Source of the DNA: Lachnospiraceae bacterium KM106-2
GTDB taxonomy: Bacteria > Bacillota > Clostridia > Lachnospirales > Lachnospiraceae
Assembly: GCA_009731425.1 (NCBI GenBank)
Contig: AP018794.1
Location: 2,735,960-2,799,959, forward strand
Reading direction: 5' to 3'
Length of the DNA stretch: 64,000 bases
Shown here piece after piece: positions 29,040 through 39,129 of the stretch. Position numbers and translations under genes: made by a program. Numbering within the stretch: position 1 is the stretch's first letter; each line of letters starts with the position of its first letter. The notes below the pieces were generated by a model. That model was not told the origin of the DNA. It saw nothing but the letters and a program-made list of their open reading frames with translations, and did not search any database.

Positions 29040-30872
29040 TTACTTCTGCTCAGACAAATTCTCCACACAGAATAAACGAATACAATTATAAATCATTTGC
29101 TCATTAGCATTGTCTAAAATACCAGCAGCCATCCAGTATGCATAAGCACCTTGCATATACTCCGTCAAAGCATGCAAATCACTACCATAACGAAATTCAA
29201 TATGATACGTAGTATCAGGAGTATCCGATTTTAACAAGAAATACTTAAACTCTCCAGCATTAGCATCCTTAGTTTGGAATTCATAAAGACCATTCTCTTT
29301 ATCATAACCGATAAAATCATATGTATGAGAAAAAACAGTAGCACCATTACTATCAGTACCACTTATCTTGTTACCATTAAACTTAAATTTAGTAACACCT
29401 TGAATAAATCCACAAGCAAAAGCCATAGAAGCGCTATCCTTACTATATGCATCAATTGCCTGCTGACCATAAAGAGAACCAGTAACACTAGCTTTTAACA
29501 TAGCTGCCGCTGCATCTGCCTTGTCATTACCAACACAAAGTGCAGTATTCTTTGACCATTCTTTATCGTATTTAGGCAAACATAGTTTTTCAAATAAAGC
29601 AGTATAACTGCCCTTTACATTCTTTAGCAAATAAGCCGCTGCTTTCTTGCTACCCTCTTCATATTGATCAGCACTTTGATAAAGCTGACTTGTCTTACCA
29701 ACCTTATTTTTCGATTTCTTCCCATCAATTTTTACATTGATTTTGCAAGACTTAATCTTACTACCGGTTGCTCTACCTGCAACTGTTCCAGGCGTCACTG
29801 CTCCATTGATGCTTCCCTTTACAGAACAATTAGAAATATTAAAACGATCTTCCATTCCATAATAATATAAACCAGTACCAACCAAGCCACCAACATGAGT
29901 TGCTTTCTTTGTCTCAATCTTCACATTCACTTTACAATCAGTGATCTTACAAGGTTTCTGGACCTTACCAGTACCATCATCGCCCATACCAGCATAACCA
30001 CAAAGCCCACCAACTGCATGAGCATTCTTAGTGCGAATTGTTACCGTTGCCTCATTACCTTTGATTTCTTTCATGCATTGCAGGCAACCACCAATTCCAC
30101 CAAGACCAACCGCTTCCTTACCATTCGCAACAACCGTACCAGAAGCTTTACAATTCTTCACACTGCCATTAAAACCACCGCCAGCAATTAATCCACCGCA
30201 TTCAGCCTTATCGCATTGAATAATCAAACCATCTAAAAAACTATTGCTACCAGTAACCTGAATGGTAGTACCCTTAACCTTACAGTTACTAATGGAAGCA
30301 CCCATGCTACCACCAGCAATACCGCCAACACAATTCGTACCAGTAATTTTATTCTTACCCACTAAAGAAACATTTTTAGTAGTTCCAGCATCAATACCAG
30401 TAACAGCGCCAACCGACATACTATTAGAACTTCCCTTAGAAGTTACATTCTTAAAAGTCACATCCTTGATGATCCCACTATTATGCTCAAAAAATCCGAC
30501 AGCAATCTCACCTTTTTCCTCTACACAAGCAAAATTAGAGATTGTATGCCCATCCCCATCAAAAGACCCTGAGAAACTCTTAGAAGTGTTCCCCTTCTTC
30601 ATATCATTCATAGAAACACTACCAATGCTCTTCCACTTAGTTCCTTTTAAATTGATATCCCTTTTCAGCACATACGATGCCTTTAAATTTTTACTAACTA
30701 ACTTTAACTGTTTCGCAGAACTGATCTGATAAGGATTACTCTTCGTACCATTACCACCATCAAAAGAGACACTCTGTGCTAAAGCAGAATCTGATGCCAA
30801 ACACTGACCACCAACTGCTATTCCAACAGTCAACGAAGCTGCCAAAATAAATTTAGAAACATTCCTTTTCAT
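29040..30872 (-). CDS. Secreted GLUG-motif repeat protein
   Basis: 610 residues with a clear signal peptide (MKRNVSKFILAASLTVGIAV, cleavage near SALAQ). The first half is a beta-helix of GLUG-type repeats: GFFEHNSGIIKDV, VGGIAGGSMGASISNCKVKG, GGLIAGGGFNGSVKNCKASG, VGGLVGTGLYYYG and others, each with a Cys-Lys turn. The last ~190 residues are a separate domain with Ala-rich helices and TDSNGATVFSHTYDFIGYD. GLUG repeats occur in adhesins and other surface proteins. No LPxTG or membrane anchor is seen. It lies exactly between repeat copies B and C and shares its terminator sequence with malQ. Confidence 0.85.
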   Translation of the reverse strand: MKRNVSKFILAASLTVGIAVGGQCLASDSALAQSVSFDGGNGTKSNPYQISSAKQLKLVSKNLKASYVLKRDINLKGTKWKSIGSVSMNDMKKGNTSKSFSGSFDGDGHTISNFACVEEKGEIAVGFFEHNSGIIKDVTFKNVTSKGSSNSMSVGAVTGIDAGTTKNVSLVGKNKITGTNCVGGIAGGSMGASISNCKVKGTTIQVTGSNSFLDGLIIQCDKAECGGLIAGGGFNGSVKNCKASGTVVANGKEAVGLGGIGGCLQCMKEIKGNEATVTIRTKNAHAVGGLCGYAGMGDDGTGKVQKPCKITDCKVNVKIETKKATHVGGLVGTGLYYYGMEDRFNISNCSVKGSINGAVTPGTVAGRATGSKIKSCKINVKIDGKKSKNKVGKTSQLYQSADQYEEGSKKAAAYLLKNVKGSYTALFEKLCLPKYDKEWSKNTALCVGNDKADAAAAMLKASVTGSLYGQQAIDAYSKDSASMAFACGFIQGVTKFKFNGNKISGTDSNGATVFSHTYDFIGYDKENGLYEFQTKDANAGEFKYFLLKSDTPDTTYHIEFRYGSDLHALTEYMQGAYAYWMAAGILDNANEQMIYNCIRLFCVENLSEQK

Positions 30873-30994
30873 AAAATCCTCCCATCTAGTTAGTTTTAAC
30901 TAACCAAAACAGAGTATAGCACTCCCCAAAAACAAAGTCCACCCCAAAACTGGAATAATATTCTAAATGAAAAATAAAGTCAATAACTCCCAAT

Positions 30995-31475
30995 CCAGCG
31001 GCTGATACACGCATCCAACCAATATGCGTCCCTCTAACATTCCCCTTATATTTCTTTTCCAACAAAAAACACAAGCCACAAAGAAACCTTTCACCCCAGC
31101 GACTGACGCGCGTAGCAAGGCAGTATGCGTCCGTCTGACATCCCCTTATATATTTCTTCCCCAACAAAAAAACACAAGCCACAAAGAAACCTTTCACCCC
31201 AGCGACTGACGCGCGCAGCAAGGCAGTATGCGTCCGTCTGACATTCCCCATATATTTCTCTTCCAACCAAAAAACACAAGCCACAAAGAAATCCCCACCC
31301 ACAGCAAGCCAATATGCGTCCGTCTAACATCCCCCATATATTTCTTCCCCAACAAAAAAACACAAGCCACAAAGAAATTCCCACCCAGCGACTGACGCGC
31401 GCAGCAAGGCAGTATGCGTCCGTCTGACATTCCCTTATATATTTCTCTTCCAACAAAAAAACACAAGCCACAAAA
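30995..31475. repeat. Tandem ~100-bp repeat array, copy C
   Basis: Five units sharing TATGCGTCC at 31023, 31124, 31227, 31313 and 31413 (spacings 101, 103, 86 and 100). Most carry CAGCGACTGACGCGCG before it and ACAAGCCACAAA after it. The plus strand is rich in A and C. The units differ mainly in the AT-rich half. The apparent 90-138 residue ORFs on the minus strand are tandem translations of this array. The piece 30873-30994 upstream is the promoter/leader region of the GLUG gene. Confidence 0.85.
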
Positions 31476-31852
31476 GCGGTCGTAGCTGTTCCCTATCAGC
31501 TACGACGGGATTCCTGAGCAAGGGCGAAGAAATCCCCCAACTATCTCCCCTAGCCTAGAGATTACATCTCCCCTCCACACCCTGCCGTTTGCACCTATAG
31601 CCAAAACCGTAAATCGCCGACCTAAGTGGATTTTATTTTCTTTGCATGCGACCTTTACCACAGCGATTTTTGCAGGGGATTCTACTTTCTAATGAGTGAA
31701 AAGACGAAGTATTTTCAACTCATTAAAAAGCAGAATCCGAAAGGCAGGCAAAGCCTGTCCCTGCAAAAATCCGAGGACAACCAGGCGCATGCAAAGACAA
31801 TAAAATCCACCAAGGGGAGGCCTACACCACAACCTCCAAGGGCCGCCCCCCA
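31476..31852. repeat. Composite repeat hairpin block, copy C
   Basis: Third copy, 186-base inverted repeat with outer arms 31625-31649 and 31786-31810. The inner helix reads AATGAGT/ACTCATT instead of AACGAGT/ACTCGTT in A and B: a paired change that keeps the stem. Followed directly by the duplicated terminator of malQ. Confidence 0.88.
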
Positions 31853-31889
31853 AAAAACAAAAAAAGACGCCACCTAGCGGTGACGCCTC
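31853..31889 (-). terminator. Terminator of malQ
   Basis: Same minus-strand stem as at 28961-28999 (GGCGTCACC/GGTGGCGTC, loop GCTA), followed by a T-rich run. It closes the maltodextrin operon. Confidence 0.75.
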
Positions 31890-31895
31890 AAAAAA

Positions 31896-33389
31896 CTATT
31901 TAGAAGCACGCTTGTGCTTTGCACTATAAATTAACTCAGTAATCTCTGGTAACTTCTTTTTAAACTTAGAAAAAGAATCAAGCTTCCACTCCCAGTTAGG
32001 AGAACCAAGAGTACCAGGAACATTAATTCTACCAGAATCATCAAGATTTAAGAAATCCTGCATCGGCACGATCGCCATATTGGCAACACTATTGTAAGCC
32101 ATCTCGATGAAGTTCCAAGAAACATCCTTGTGCGTATAGCCGTCCTCTTTTAACTTCCTACGAATAGAACGCTGTAAGCTGACCTTCTGTGAACGATACC
32201 ATCCACGAATTGTCTGATTATCATGCGTTCCCGTATAAACGATCATATTTGCACGATCAGGGAAGTTATTATTAGTCTCTTTAGGATCAAAAGTAAACTG
32301 TAATACCTTCATGCCTTTGAACTTATAATGATCTCTAAGTTCACCAACCTCATCACGAAGATCTCCAAGATCCTCAACAACGATCTTGATCTTAGGAATT
32401 TTCTCGTATAACGTATCAAATAATTCATAACCTGGAGCTTCGATCCAATCACCCTCAATTGCTGTTGGGCAAGTAGAAGGAATCTTCCAGTACGTATCAA
32501 ATGCACGGAAGTGATCGATACGAATAATATCATAAAGTTGATTACTGTAATCTAAACGTTTGATCCAGAAATCATAATTTGTCTTCTTTAAGTAATCCCA
32601 ATCATAAATAGGATTTCCCCATCTTTGACCAGTCTCACTGAAATAGTCTGGTGGAACACCTGCAATGTAAGTTGGGCGACCCTCTTTGTCTAATAAGAAA
32701 CTATCTTGGTTTTCCCAAACATCCTGAGAATCAATACCAACATAAAATGGCATATCTCCCATGATCTTAATACCTTTACGATTTGCGTAGTGCTTTAACT
32801 CCATCCACTGCTTGTAAAACTCATACTGTAAGAACATATTGTATTGGATTTCTTCCTCCAAATGAGAAATATCATATTTCTTATCTTTGATCCAATCTTT
32901 TTGCTCTTGTGGCCACTCATTCCAGCAAACAAGATCATTTTGTTTTTTCAATGCAATAAATACACCGTAAACATGAACCCATTCGTTGGCTACGAATTTA
33001 TCATAATCTTTTGTTGGTTTAAAGTTCTTAAAAGCCTCTTTCAACAAATGATTCTTAAATTCTCTAACTCGTGGATAATCCACTTGCTTCGCACGTTTCA
33101 TTTCTGCCACATACGATCTTACTTCCTCTGTTTTTAATAACTCTTTGCTCAATAAGCCATCTTCTACTAAACGATCCAAACTAATATATAACTCATCACC
33201 TGCATAAGAGGAATATGGTTGATATGGCGAGTTGCCATATCCCAACGGGTTGAGTGGTAACAACTGCCATATATTCATATTTGCTTCTGAGATCATGTCG
33301 ACGAATTCGTAGCTAGACTTACCGAAATCGCCAACACCATAATTAGATGGTAAAGCAGAAATGGACATTAATATACCTGCATTACGCAT
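31896..33389 (-). CDS. malQ: 4-alpha-glucanotransferase (amylomaltase, GH77)
   Basis: 497 residues, the typical length. N-terminal RNAGILMSISALPSNYGVGDFG, then MGDMPFYVGIDSQDVWEN, nucleophile Asp in IIRIDHFRAFDTYWKIP, acid/base Glu in KIVVEDLGDL, transition-state Asp in YTGTHDNQTIRGW. It transfers maltodextrin segments in the cytoplasm and frees glucose. Last gene of the malEFG...glgP-malQ run, 13 bases after glgP. Confidence 0.97.
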   Translation of the reverse strand: MRNAGILMSISALPSNYGVGDFGKSSYEFVDMISEANMNIWQLLPLNPLGYGNSPYQPYSSYAGDELYISLDRLVEDGLLSKELLKTEEVRSYVAEMKRAKQVDYPRVREFKNHLLKEAFKNFKPTKDYDKFVANEWVHVYGVFIALKKQNDLVCWNEWPQEQKDWIKDKKYDISHLEEEIQYNMFLQYEFYKQWMELKHYANRKGIKIMGDMPFYVGIDSQDVWENQDSFLLDKEGRPTYIAGVPPDYFSETGQRWGNPIYDWDYLKKTNYDFWIKRLDYSNQLYDIIRIDHFRAFDTYWKIPSTCPTAIEGDWIEAPGYELFDTLYEKIPKIKIVVEDLGDLRDEVGELRDHYKFKGMKVLQFTFDPKETNNNFPDRANMIVYTGTHDNQTIRGWYRSQKVSLQRSIRRKLKEDGYTHKDVSWNFIEMAYNSVANMAIVPMQDFLNLDDSGRINVPGTLGSPNWEWKLDSFSKFKKKLPEITELIYSAKHKRASK

Positions 33390-33402
33390 ACATGTAATCC
33401 CC

Positions 33403-35673
33403 CTAGTTTAATTTCCAAATATCATCATTGTATTGCTTGATTGTACGATCTGAAGAGAAGAATCCAGCTTTACTGATATTAACAAGTGCTTTCTTTCTCC
33501 ATGCTTTTTGATCTTCATAATCTTTGAAAGCTTCTTCTTTCTTAGCAATGTAATCTTTAATATCAAGTAATGTCATGAACCAGTCTTTACCGGCGATTTC
33601 TTTATAAAGACGAACTAAGTTCTGACGGCATCCGATTGCTTTTAACTCTGGGCTGATAATGAAATCAACTAAGTTTCCGATATAGTCATCTTCGAAGTAG
33701 ATCTTAGGAGCATCATAAGTATGATTTTCATAATGCTCGATAACTGTTTCACTAGAAGCACCGAAGATATAGATGTTGTCATCTCCAACTAAATCATGGA
33801 TTTCTACATTTGCTCCATCCATTGTACCTAATGTAATGGCACCATTCAACATGAATTTCATATTACCTGTACCACTTGCTTCTTTTGATGCAAGAGAGAT
33901 CTGCTCAGAAATATCACATGCTGGAATTAATTTTTCAGCAGCTGTTACATTGTAGTTTTCAACCATAAATACATTTAAGTATGGGCTAACTTCTGGATCG
34001 TTGTTAATTAATTCTTGTAAGCAAAGGATTAAATGAATGGTATCTTTTGCTATTGTGTAAGCAGGTGCAGCTTTTGCTCCGAAGATCATAGTGATTGGAG
34101 TAGAAGGTTTCTTACCAGCTTTAATTTCTAAATATTTATGAATGATATAAAGAGCATTCATTTGTTGACGTTTGTATTCATGTAAACGTTTGATTTGGAT
34201 ATCGAATACAGAATTTTCATTAAGATCAAAATTGTTTGTTCTCTTTAAGTATTCTTTTAATGCAACTTTGTTATTAAATTTGATCTCACCAATTCTGTCT
34301 AATACAGAATCATCTGATACAAATTGTCCAAGTTTTTGTAACTCTTCTGCATCTTTCTTCCATCCTTCGCCGATTAAGGTTGTGATGTAATCAGATAAAG
34401 GTTTGTTACATTCCATTAACCATCTTCTGAATGTAATACCATTTGTCTTATTATTGAATTTTTCTGGATAAATATCATAGAACTGTTTTAACTCGTTCTT
34501 AATTAAGATTTCTGTATGAAGAGCAGCAACACCATTTACGCTATGTCCGTAATGAATATCCATATGTGCCATATGAACACGATCTTCTTTATCGATAATT
34601 GCTACGCTTTCGTCATCGTATTTTTCTTTTACTCGTTTATCAAGTTCTTCAATGATTGGAATTAAATGTGGAACAACTTTTTCTAAGTAGCTTAATGGCC
34701 ATTTTTCTAATGCTTCTGCTAAGATTGTATGGTTTGTATAAGCACAAGTCTTAGTTACGATTTCAATTGCTTCATCCATTTCAATTCCTTCTGCAGTTAA
34801 TAAACGAATTAACTCAGGAATTACCATACTTGGGTGTGTATCATTGATCTGAATTGCAGCATAGTCGAATAAATCATGTAAGTCAGAACCTTTTGCTTTT
34901 GCTTCTTCAAGGATTAATTGAGCACCATTACTTACCATGAAGTATTGTTGATAGATACGAAGTAATTGTCCATCAACTGTACTATCATCTGGATATAAGA
35001 ATAATGTTAAGTTACGTTTGATATCTTCCTGATCAAAGTCAATTCCGCTCTTAACCATAGAATCATCAACAGTATCTACATCAAATAATTTTAATTTGAT
35101 CGCTTTGCTGTCATAACCAGTTACAGCGATTTCGTATAAAGAAGATTTTAATGTGAAATCTTTGAATTTAACTTCATAAGTGTTATCAAGTTTTGTTAAC
35201 CAGCTTTCCTTAGTGATCCAAGGATTTTTTGTTTCCATTTGTTTATTGTTTTCAAATACTTGTTTGAATAAACCATAGTGGTAATTTAAGCCGATACCAT
35301 CGCCAGGTAAGCCTAATGTAGCGATTGAATCGAGGAAACATGCTGCAAGTCTTCCTAAACCACCATTACCTAAAGATGGTTCTAACTCTTCTTCTTCAAT
35401 TGCAGTGATTGTTTTTCCATTGCTGCTAAGAATAGAAGCAACATCATCATAGATACCTAAGTTGATCAAGTTATTAGATAATAACTTACCAATTAAGAAC
35501 TCAGCAGAGATGTAGTAGATTTTTTTCTTTCCTTCGTTTACACCTTTGTCTTTAATAAGTTCTTTTGTTACTTCAAGTAAGGCACAGTAGATTTCACTGT
35601 CAGATGCCTCTTTGATGCTTTTTCCTAAATTTCTTTGTAACATTTCTTGAATTCTTTCTTTCATTTTTCGCAC
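33403..35673 (-). CDS. glgP: Glycogen/maltodextrin phosphorylase
   Basis: About 753-756 residues. The PLP lysine lies in [18 protein letters not shown] (near residue 600). [20 protein letters not shown] and [14 protein letters not shown] are also typical. It releases glucose 1-phosphate from alpha-glucan ends. The frame opens with a GTG at 35673, but an ATG follows at 35664 ([12 protein letters not shown]); either could be used. AAGGAG is ~35 bases upstream of the ATG, separated from it by a hairpin, which is unusual. Confidence 0.97.
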   Translation of the reverse strand: MRKMKERIQEMLQRNLGKSIKEASDSEIYCALLEVTKELIKDKGVNEGKKKIYYISAEFLIGKLLSNNLINLGIYDDVASILSSNGKTITAIEEEELEPSLGNGGLGRLAACFLDSIATLGLPGDGIGLNYHYGLFKQVFENNKQMETKNPWITKESWLTKLDNTYEVKFKDFTLKSSLYEIAVTGYDSKAIKLKLFDVDTVDDSMVKSGIDFDQEDIKRNLTLFLYPDDSTVDGQLLRIYQQYFMVSNGAQLILEEAKAKGSDLHDLFDYAAIQINDTHPSMVIPELIRLLTAEGIEMDEAIEIVTKTCAYTNHTILAEALEKWPLSYLEKVVPHLIPIIEELDKRVKEKYDDESVAIIDKEDRVHMAHMDIHYGHSVNGVAALHTEILIKNELKQFYDIYPEKFNNKTNGITFRRWLMECNKPLSDYITTLIGEGWKKDAEELQKLGQFVSDDSVLDRIGEIKFNNKVALKEYLKRTNNFDLNENSVFDIQIKRLHEYKRQQMNALYIIHKYLEIKAGKKPSTPITMIFGAKAAPAYTIAKDTIHLILCLQELINNDPEVSPYLNVFMVENYNVTAAEKLIPACDISEQISLASKEASGTGNMKFMLNGAITLGTMDGANVEIHDLVGDDNIYIFGASSETVIEHYENHTYDAPKIYFEDDYIGNLVDFIISPELKAIGCRQNLVRLYKEIAGKDWFMTLLDIKDYIAKKEEAFKDYEDQKAWRKKALVNISKAGFFSSDRTIKQYNDDIWKLN

Positions 35674-35674
35674 C

Positions 35675-35698
35675 GTGTTTACTTCTTAATGTAAACAC
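35675..35698. promoter_or_regulatory. Hairpin between glgP ribosome site and start
   Basis: GTGTTTAC (35675-35682) and GTAAACAC (35691-35698) are perfect inverted arms around 8 bases. On the mRNA the order is AAGGAG, hairpin, then GTG/ATG. Folding would bring the ribosome site next to the start codon. It may also be a DNA operator. Confidence 0.5.
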
Positions 35699-35708
35699 TA
35701 CTCCTTCC

Positions 35709-37472
35709 CTATACCTGTTTGCTAATTAAAATACCGTATGGTTTTAATACTTTTTTTGTCTTATCATATTTCAAGCTAAAGATCGGATCGATAAATCCTT
35801 GTAATTCTATATCTTCATTTGAACAATTAAGATATACTGCCATCTGACTATCGCCATATTCGCCTATCTTAATATATTCAATGACTCTCTGGTTATTAAT
35901 TGTGTTTGGAAAGTGGAAATTCCTGCTTCTAAATAAGGAATTTGTTTTTCTTAATTCGATTAAGCGCTTAACCACGCCTAAACGGTCATCATACTTTCCT
36001 GAATCTATTTCATCCCATGGCATACATCTACGACAATCAGGATCAAATCCACCTTCTAATGCGATCTCTGTTCCATAGTAAATGCAAGGACTACCCGGCA
36101 TCGTATAAAGAACAGCTAATTGCTGATAAAAGACATCTAAGGATTTTACCTTATCAATCAGTCGATTCGTATCATGAGAATCAAGCAAATTAAATAATAC
36201 ATCGTTTACCTGCTGCATATACATCGTATAGCATCGGTTGATTCCACATTCAAAATCGTGGTTTGTAAGCTCTTGATTGATCCAAAAATCTGAAATCGTT
36301 CCAGCTAACGGATAGTTCATAACTGCATCGAACTGATCTCCTAACAGCCAGTTACTTGAATCATGCCAAATCTCTCCTAAGATATAAATATCTGGTTTAA
36401 TGGCTTTTAATCGCTTACGTAATTCTTTACAGAATTCATGAGAAACTTCATTTGCTACATCAAGGCGAATACCATCGACATCATATTTCTGCACCCATTC
36501 TTCACATACACTAACAAAATATTCAATCACAGCTGGATTATTCGTATTTAATTTTGGCATGTTATCGATAAATGCAAACGTATAATACTGACCGCTCTTG
36601 GCAGCCTTGCCATCTTTTCTAAATGGCCATTCATGAATCATAAACCAATCATAGTACTTGGATTCAGGCCCCTTCTCTACAACATCCATCCATGGAGCAA
36701 ATTTACGTCCACAATGATTGAAAACTCCATCTAGCATAATTTTCATCCCATGATCATGAGATTCTTCTACTAAATGTTTAAAGATCTTCTCATCCCCAAA
36801 ATATGGATCGATCTTTCGATAATCGGTTGTATCGTATTTATGGGAACTTTCAGATTCATTAATTGGAGTTAGATATAATCCTGTAATTCCTAAGTCTTTC
36901 AGATAATCTAATTTCTTAGTAATTCCTACAAGATCTCCTCCATAGAAATCTTCATTCCTTACTTTTCCTTTTTTCCAAGGTTTAACCCATTCAGGGCTTA
37001 AGGAATCATCTCCATTGCAAAAACGTTCTGGAAAGATCTGATACCAAACCGTATCATTTACCCATCTTGGTGTACGGTTAATATCCGCTGAGTTCATCCA
37101 AGGAAATGTAAAACATTGAAGCATTTTTCCTTCTAAATGAAGACCCTTTTCTGTTAAGAAACCATCTTCAAAATAGAACCATTTTTCATTTGCTGTCTGT
37201 AATTCAAAATAATAGCGACATCTTTTAAACTCTGGTTTTAATGTGGTTGTCCACCAAATCTGATGCTTCAGTTTCTTCTTATAAGGAATCTCTTCTCTTT
37301 GTGGAACCCACTGCTCATTTCCTCCAAGAATACCTGCACTAAACGGATCACCATAACAGATGAATACTCTTTCTACATCATATCCAGTTTTAAGATTGAC
37401 AATGAGCTCACTCTCATTTAGCGGGTAACAATAATTATCTGTTGTTCTGTGATAAACTGCACTAAAGTTCAT
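35709..37472 (-). CDS. Cyclomaltodextrinase/neopullulanase-type alpha-glycosidase (GH13)
   Basis: 587 residues, no signal peptide, so cytoplasmic. The N-terminal ~130 residues look like a CBM34 domain (NFSAVYHRTTDNYCYPL ... YYFELQTANEKWFYFEDG). The GH13 barrel follows: MLDGVFNHCG, nucleophile Asp in VDGIRLDVANEVSHEF, acid/base Glu in YILGEIWHDSSNW, third Asp in FNLLDSHDTNRL. It would open cyclodextrins or cut short maltodextrins imported by MalEFG. GGAGTGAGGGTGTT lies before the ATG. Confidence 0.92.
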   Translation of the reverse strand: MNFSAVYHRTTDNYCYPLNESELIVNLKTGYDVERVFICYGDPFSAGILGGNEQWVPQREEIPYKKKLKHQIWWTTTLKPEFKRCRYYFELQTANEKWFYFEDGFLTEKGLHLEGKMLQCFTFPWMNSADINRTPRWVNDTVWYQIFPERFCNGDDSLSPEWVKPWKKGKVRNEDFYGGDLVGITKKLDYLKDLGITGLYLTPINESESSHKYDTTDYRKIDPYFGDEKIFKHLVEESHDHGMKIMLDGVFNHCGRKFAPWMDVVEKGPESKYYDWFMIHEWPFRKDGKAAKSGQYYTFAFIDNMPKLNTNNPAVIEYFVSVCEEWVQKYDVDGIRLDVANEVSHEFCKELRKRLKAIKPDIYILGEIWHDSSNWLLGDQFDAVMNYPLAGTISDFWINQELTNHDFECGINRCYTMYMQQVNDVLFNLLDSHDTNRLIDKVKSLDVFYQQLAVLYTMPGSPCIYYGTEIALEGGFDPDCRRCMPWDEIDSGKYDDRLGVVKRLIELRKTNSLFRSRNFHFPNTINNQRVIEYIKIGEYGDSQMAVYLNCSNEDIELQGFIDPIFSLKYDKTKKVLKPYGILISKQV

Positions 37473-37485
37473 AACACCCTCACTC

Positions 37486-39072
37486 CTACTTTAATATAAC
37501 AATTGAATATGGTGGTAACGTAATCTTCTTTTCTTCTAATTCTGGTTCCTTATCATTTACAGTTAAAGAACCCTTAATTCTTGAAAAACCATATTTTTCT
37601 TTGTTCAGAGTTAATTTCTTCTCCTTACTGCTGTTATTCATGAGCATTCCAATCTTACTTTTCTTATAAGTCTTGGTAATAGCAACGATATCCCCATCCG
37701 TAATATCATTCATAACATTAATGGTTCCTCTTGCAATTTCAGGATTTTCATTTCTCAATCGAATTGCATGTTTATAATAATTCCATATGGAAGTATCATC
37801 TTTTTCTTGTTCTTCAACGGAGCCAAATTTATTTTTCTGCTTCTCCATACCGATTGGTCCGTCTGTCGTCTCATCCGTTTTTTCTTTTGTCCACCTCATT
37901 GGTGCACGTTTGTTCTCATCTTTTCCATTTCCACTCATTCCAATCTCTTCGCCATAATAAATGAAACTGCTTCCATTCATCATAAGATTGATTCCACCCA
38001 TAAACTTAACTTTGTCTTTATCATAACTGACATAGGATACTGGTCTATCGTTATCATGATTACTGATAAAAGGTGCATCAATATAATTCTTATTGCTTTC
38101 TTGGAATGTACTTTGGATCGTCTTTAAATTTTCGGCAAATGTCTTGCCTGCTGAACCATTGCCAGCCATTCGGACTGTCTCTGGGATAATTCCATCGACT
38201 CCGCCCAAGGTATAATTAAATATACTATCTATACCACTTGTGTAATAATCTGAGATTGTTGTAAACTCATCCCATACTTCAGCTACAACATAGATCTTAT
38301 TACTCTTACGTTGTACATATCGGCTAAACCATTTTAAAACTTCAATATTTTTTTCGGGATTTCCGCTAAAATATTCTTTCGAAGCATCCAGACGAAAGCC
38401 TCCGATACCTAAATCTAACCAATAATCTGCTACTTTTTGAATTTCTTTTTTAACATTTTGATCATCTAAATTTAAGTCCGGCATATTCTCAGCAAAGACA
38501 CCTTGATAATACCAGTCGGTTCCTTTTACCTGATAATAAGTACTCTTATCTTGCATATCCTTTGCAAAATTATAATACTTAATATATTTACATTCTTTTT
38601 CATCCGGCTTTTTACCTGCAGGAAGCTGCTTCAAATAATCAGTTGCTTTCACAAACCATTCCTGCTTATTTGATGTATGGTTGAACACCATATCTATAAT
38701 TAACTTGATTCCCCGTTTATTGCATTCAGCAACTAACTTCTTAAAATCCTTCTTTGTACCATAGGAAGGATCCACAGAATAATAATCATTTACATCATAT
38801 TTATGGTAGGAATCTGATGGCATAATTGGCATCAACCATATTCCATTACATCCCAGATCACTAATATAATCTAACTTTGATATTAACCCATTAATATCAC
38901 CGATTCCATCTTTGTTGCTGTCGCAAAAGGAATATAAGAAAACTTCATAGTAAGTACGATTATTATCATCAATAATATTTAATTTTTCATTTGAATCTTT
39001 TTTATTGCCACACGCTGTTAGAAAAGTAATACATAAAACCAGAAGTACTAGTTTTAAAATACTCTTTTTCAT
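37486..39072 (-). CDS. Alpha-amylase lipoprotein (GH13)
   Basis: About 528 residues. The lipoprotein signal MKKSILKLVLLVLCITFLTA ends in the lipobox LTAC, so it is attached to the outer face of the membrane. The GH13 barrel shows the catalytic residues: Asp in IGGFRLDASKEYF, Glu in IYVVAEVWDEF, Asp in FISNHDNDRPVSY; conserved region I is IDMVFNHTS. It degrades starch or dextrins at the surface for uptake by MalEFG. The start at 39072 follows AGGAGAAGAGG; upstream in-frame codons up to 39114 are rejected. Confidence 0.93.
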   Translation of the reverse strand: MKKSILKLVLLVLCITFLTACGNKKDSNEKLNIIDDNNRTYYEVFLYSFCDSNKDGIGDINGLISKLDYISDLGCNGIWLMPIMPSDSYHKYDVNDYYSVDPSYGTKKDFKKLVAECNKRGIKLIIDMVFNHTSNKQEWFVKATDYLKQLPAGKKPDEKECKYIKYYNFAKDMQDKSTYYQVKGTDWYYQGVFAENMPDLNLDDQNVKKEIQKVADYWLDLGIGGFRLDASKEYFSGNPEKNIEVLKWFSRYVQRKSNKIYVVAEVWDEFTTISDYYTSGIDSIFNYTLGGVDGIIPETVRMAGNGSAGKTFAENLKTIQSTFQESNKNYIDAPFISNHDNDRPVSYVSYDKDKVKFMGGINLMMNGSSFIYYGEEIGMSGNGKDENKRAPMRWTKEKTDETTDGPIGMEKQKNKFGSVEEQEKDDTSIWNYYKHAIRLRNENPEIARGTINVMNDITDGDIVAITKTYKKSKIGMLMNNSSKEKKLTLNKEKYGFSRIKGSLTVNDKEPELEEKKITLPPYSIVILK

Positions 39073-39129
39073 CCTCTTCTCCTTAAAAACTGCCAGGTGC
39101 AGGTTCTCCTGCACCCTGACAGTATAACA

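Noticed and set aside
30886..31471. Minus-strand ORFs of 90-138 residues with repeated sequence
   Set aside because: They are translations of the ~100-bp tandem units in more than one frame, with no ribosome sites.
30995..31475. CRISPR array
   Set aside because: Units are ~100 bp and similar along their full length, with no short repeat/unique spacer alternation and no cas genes.
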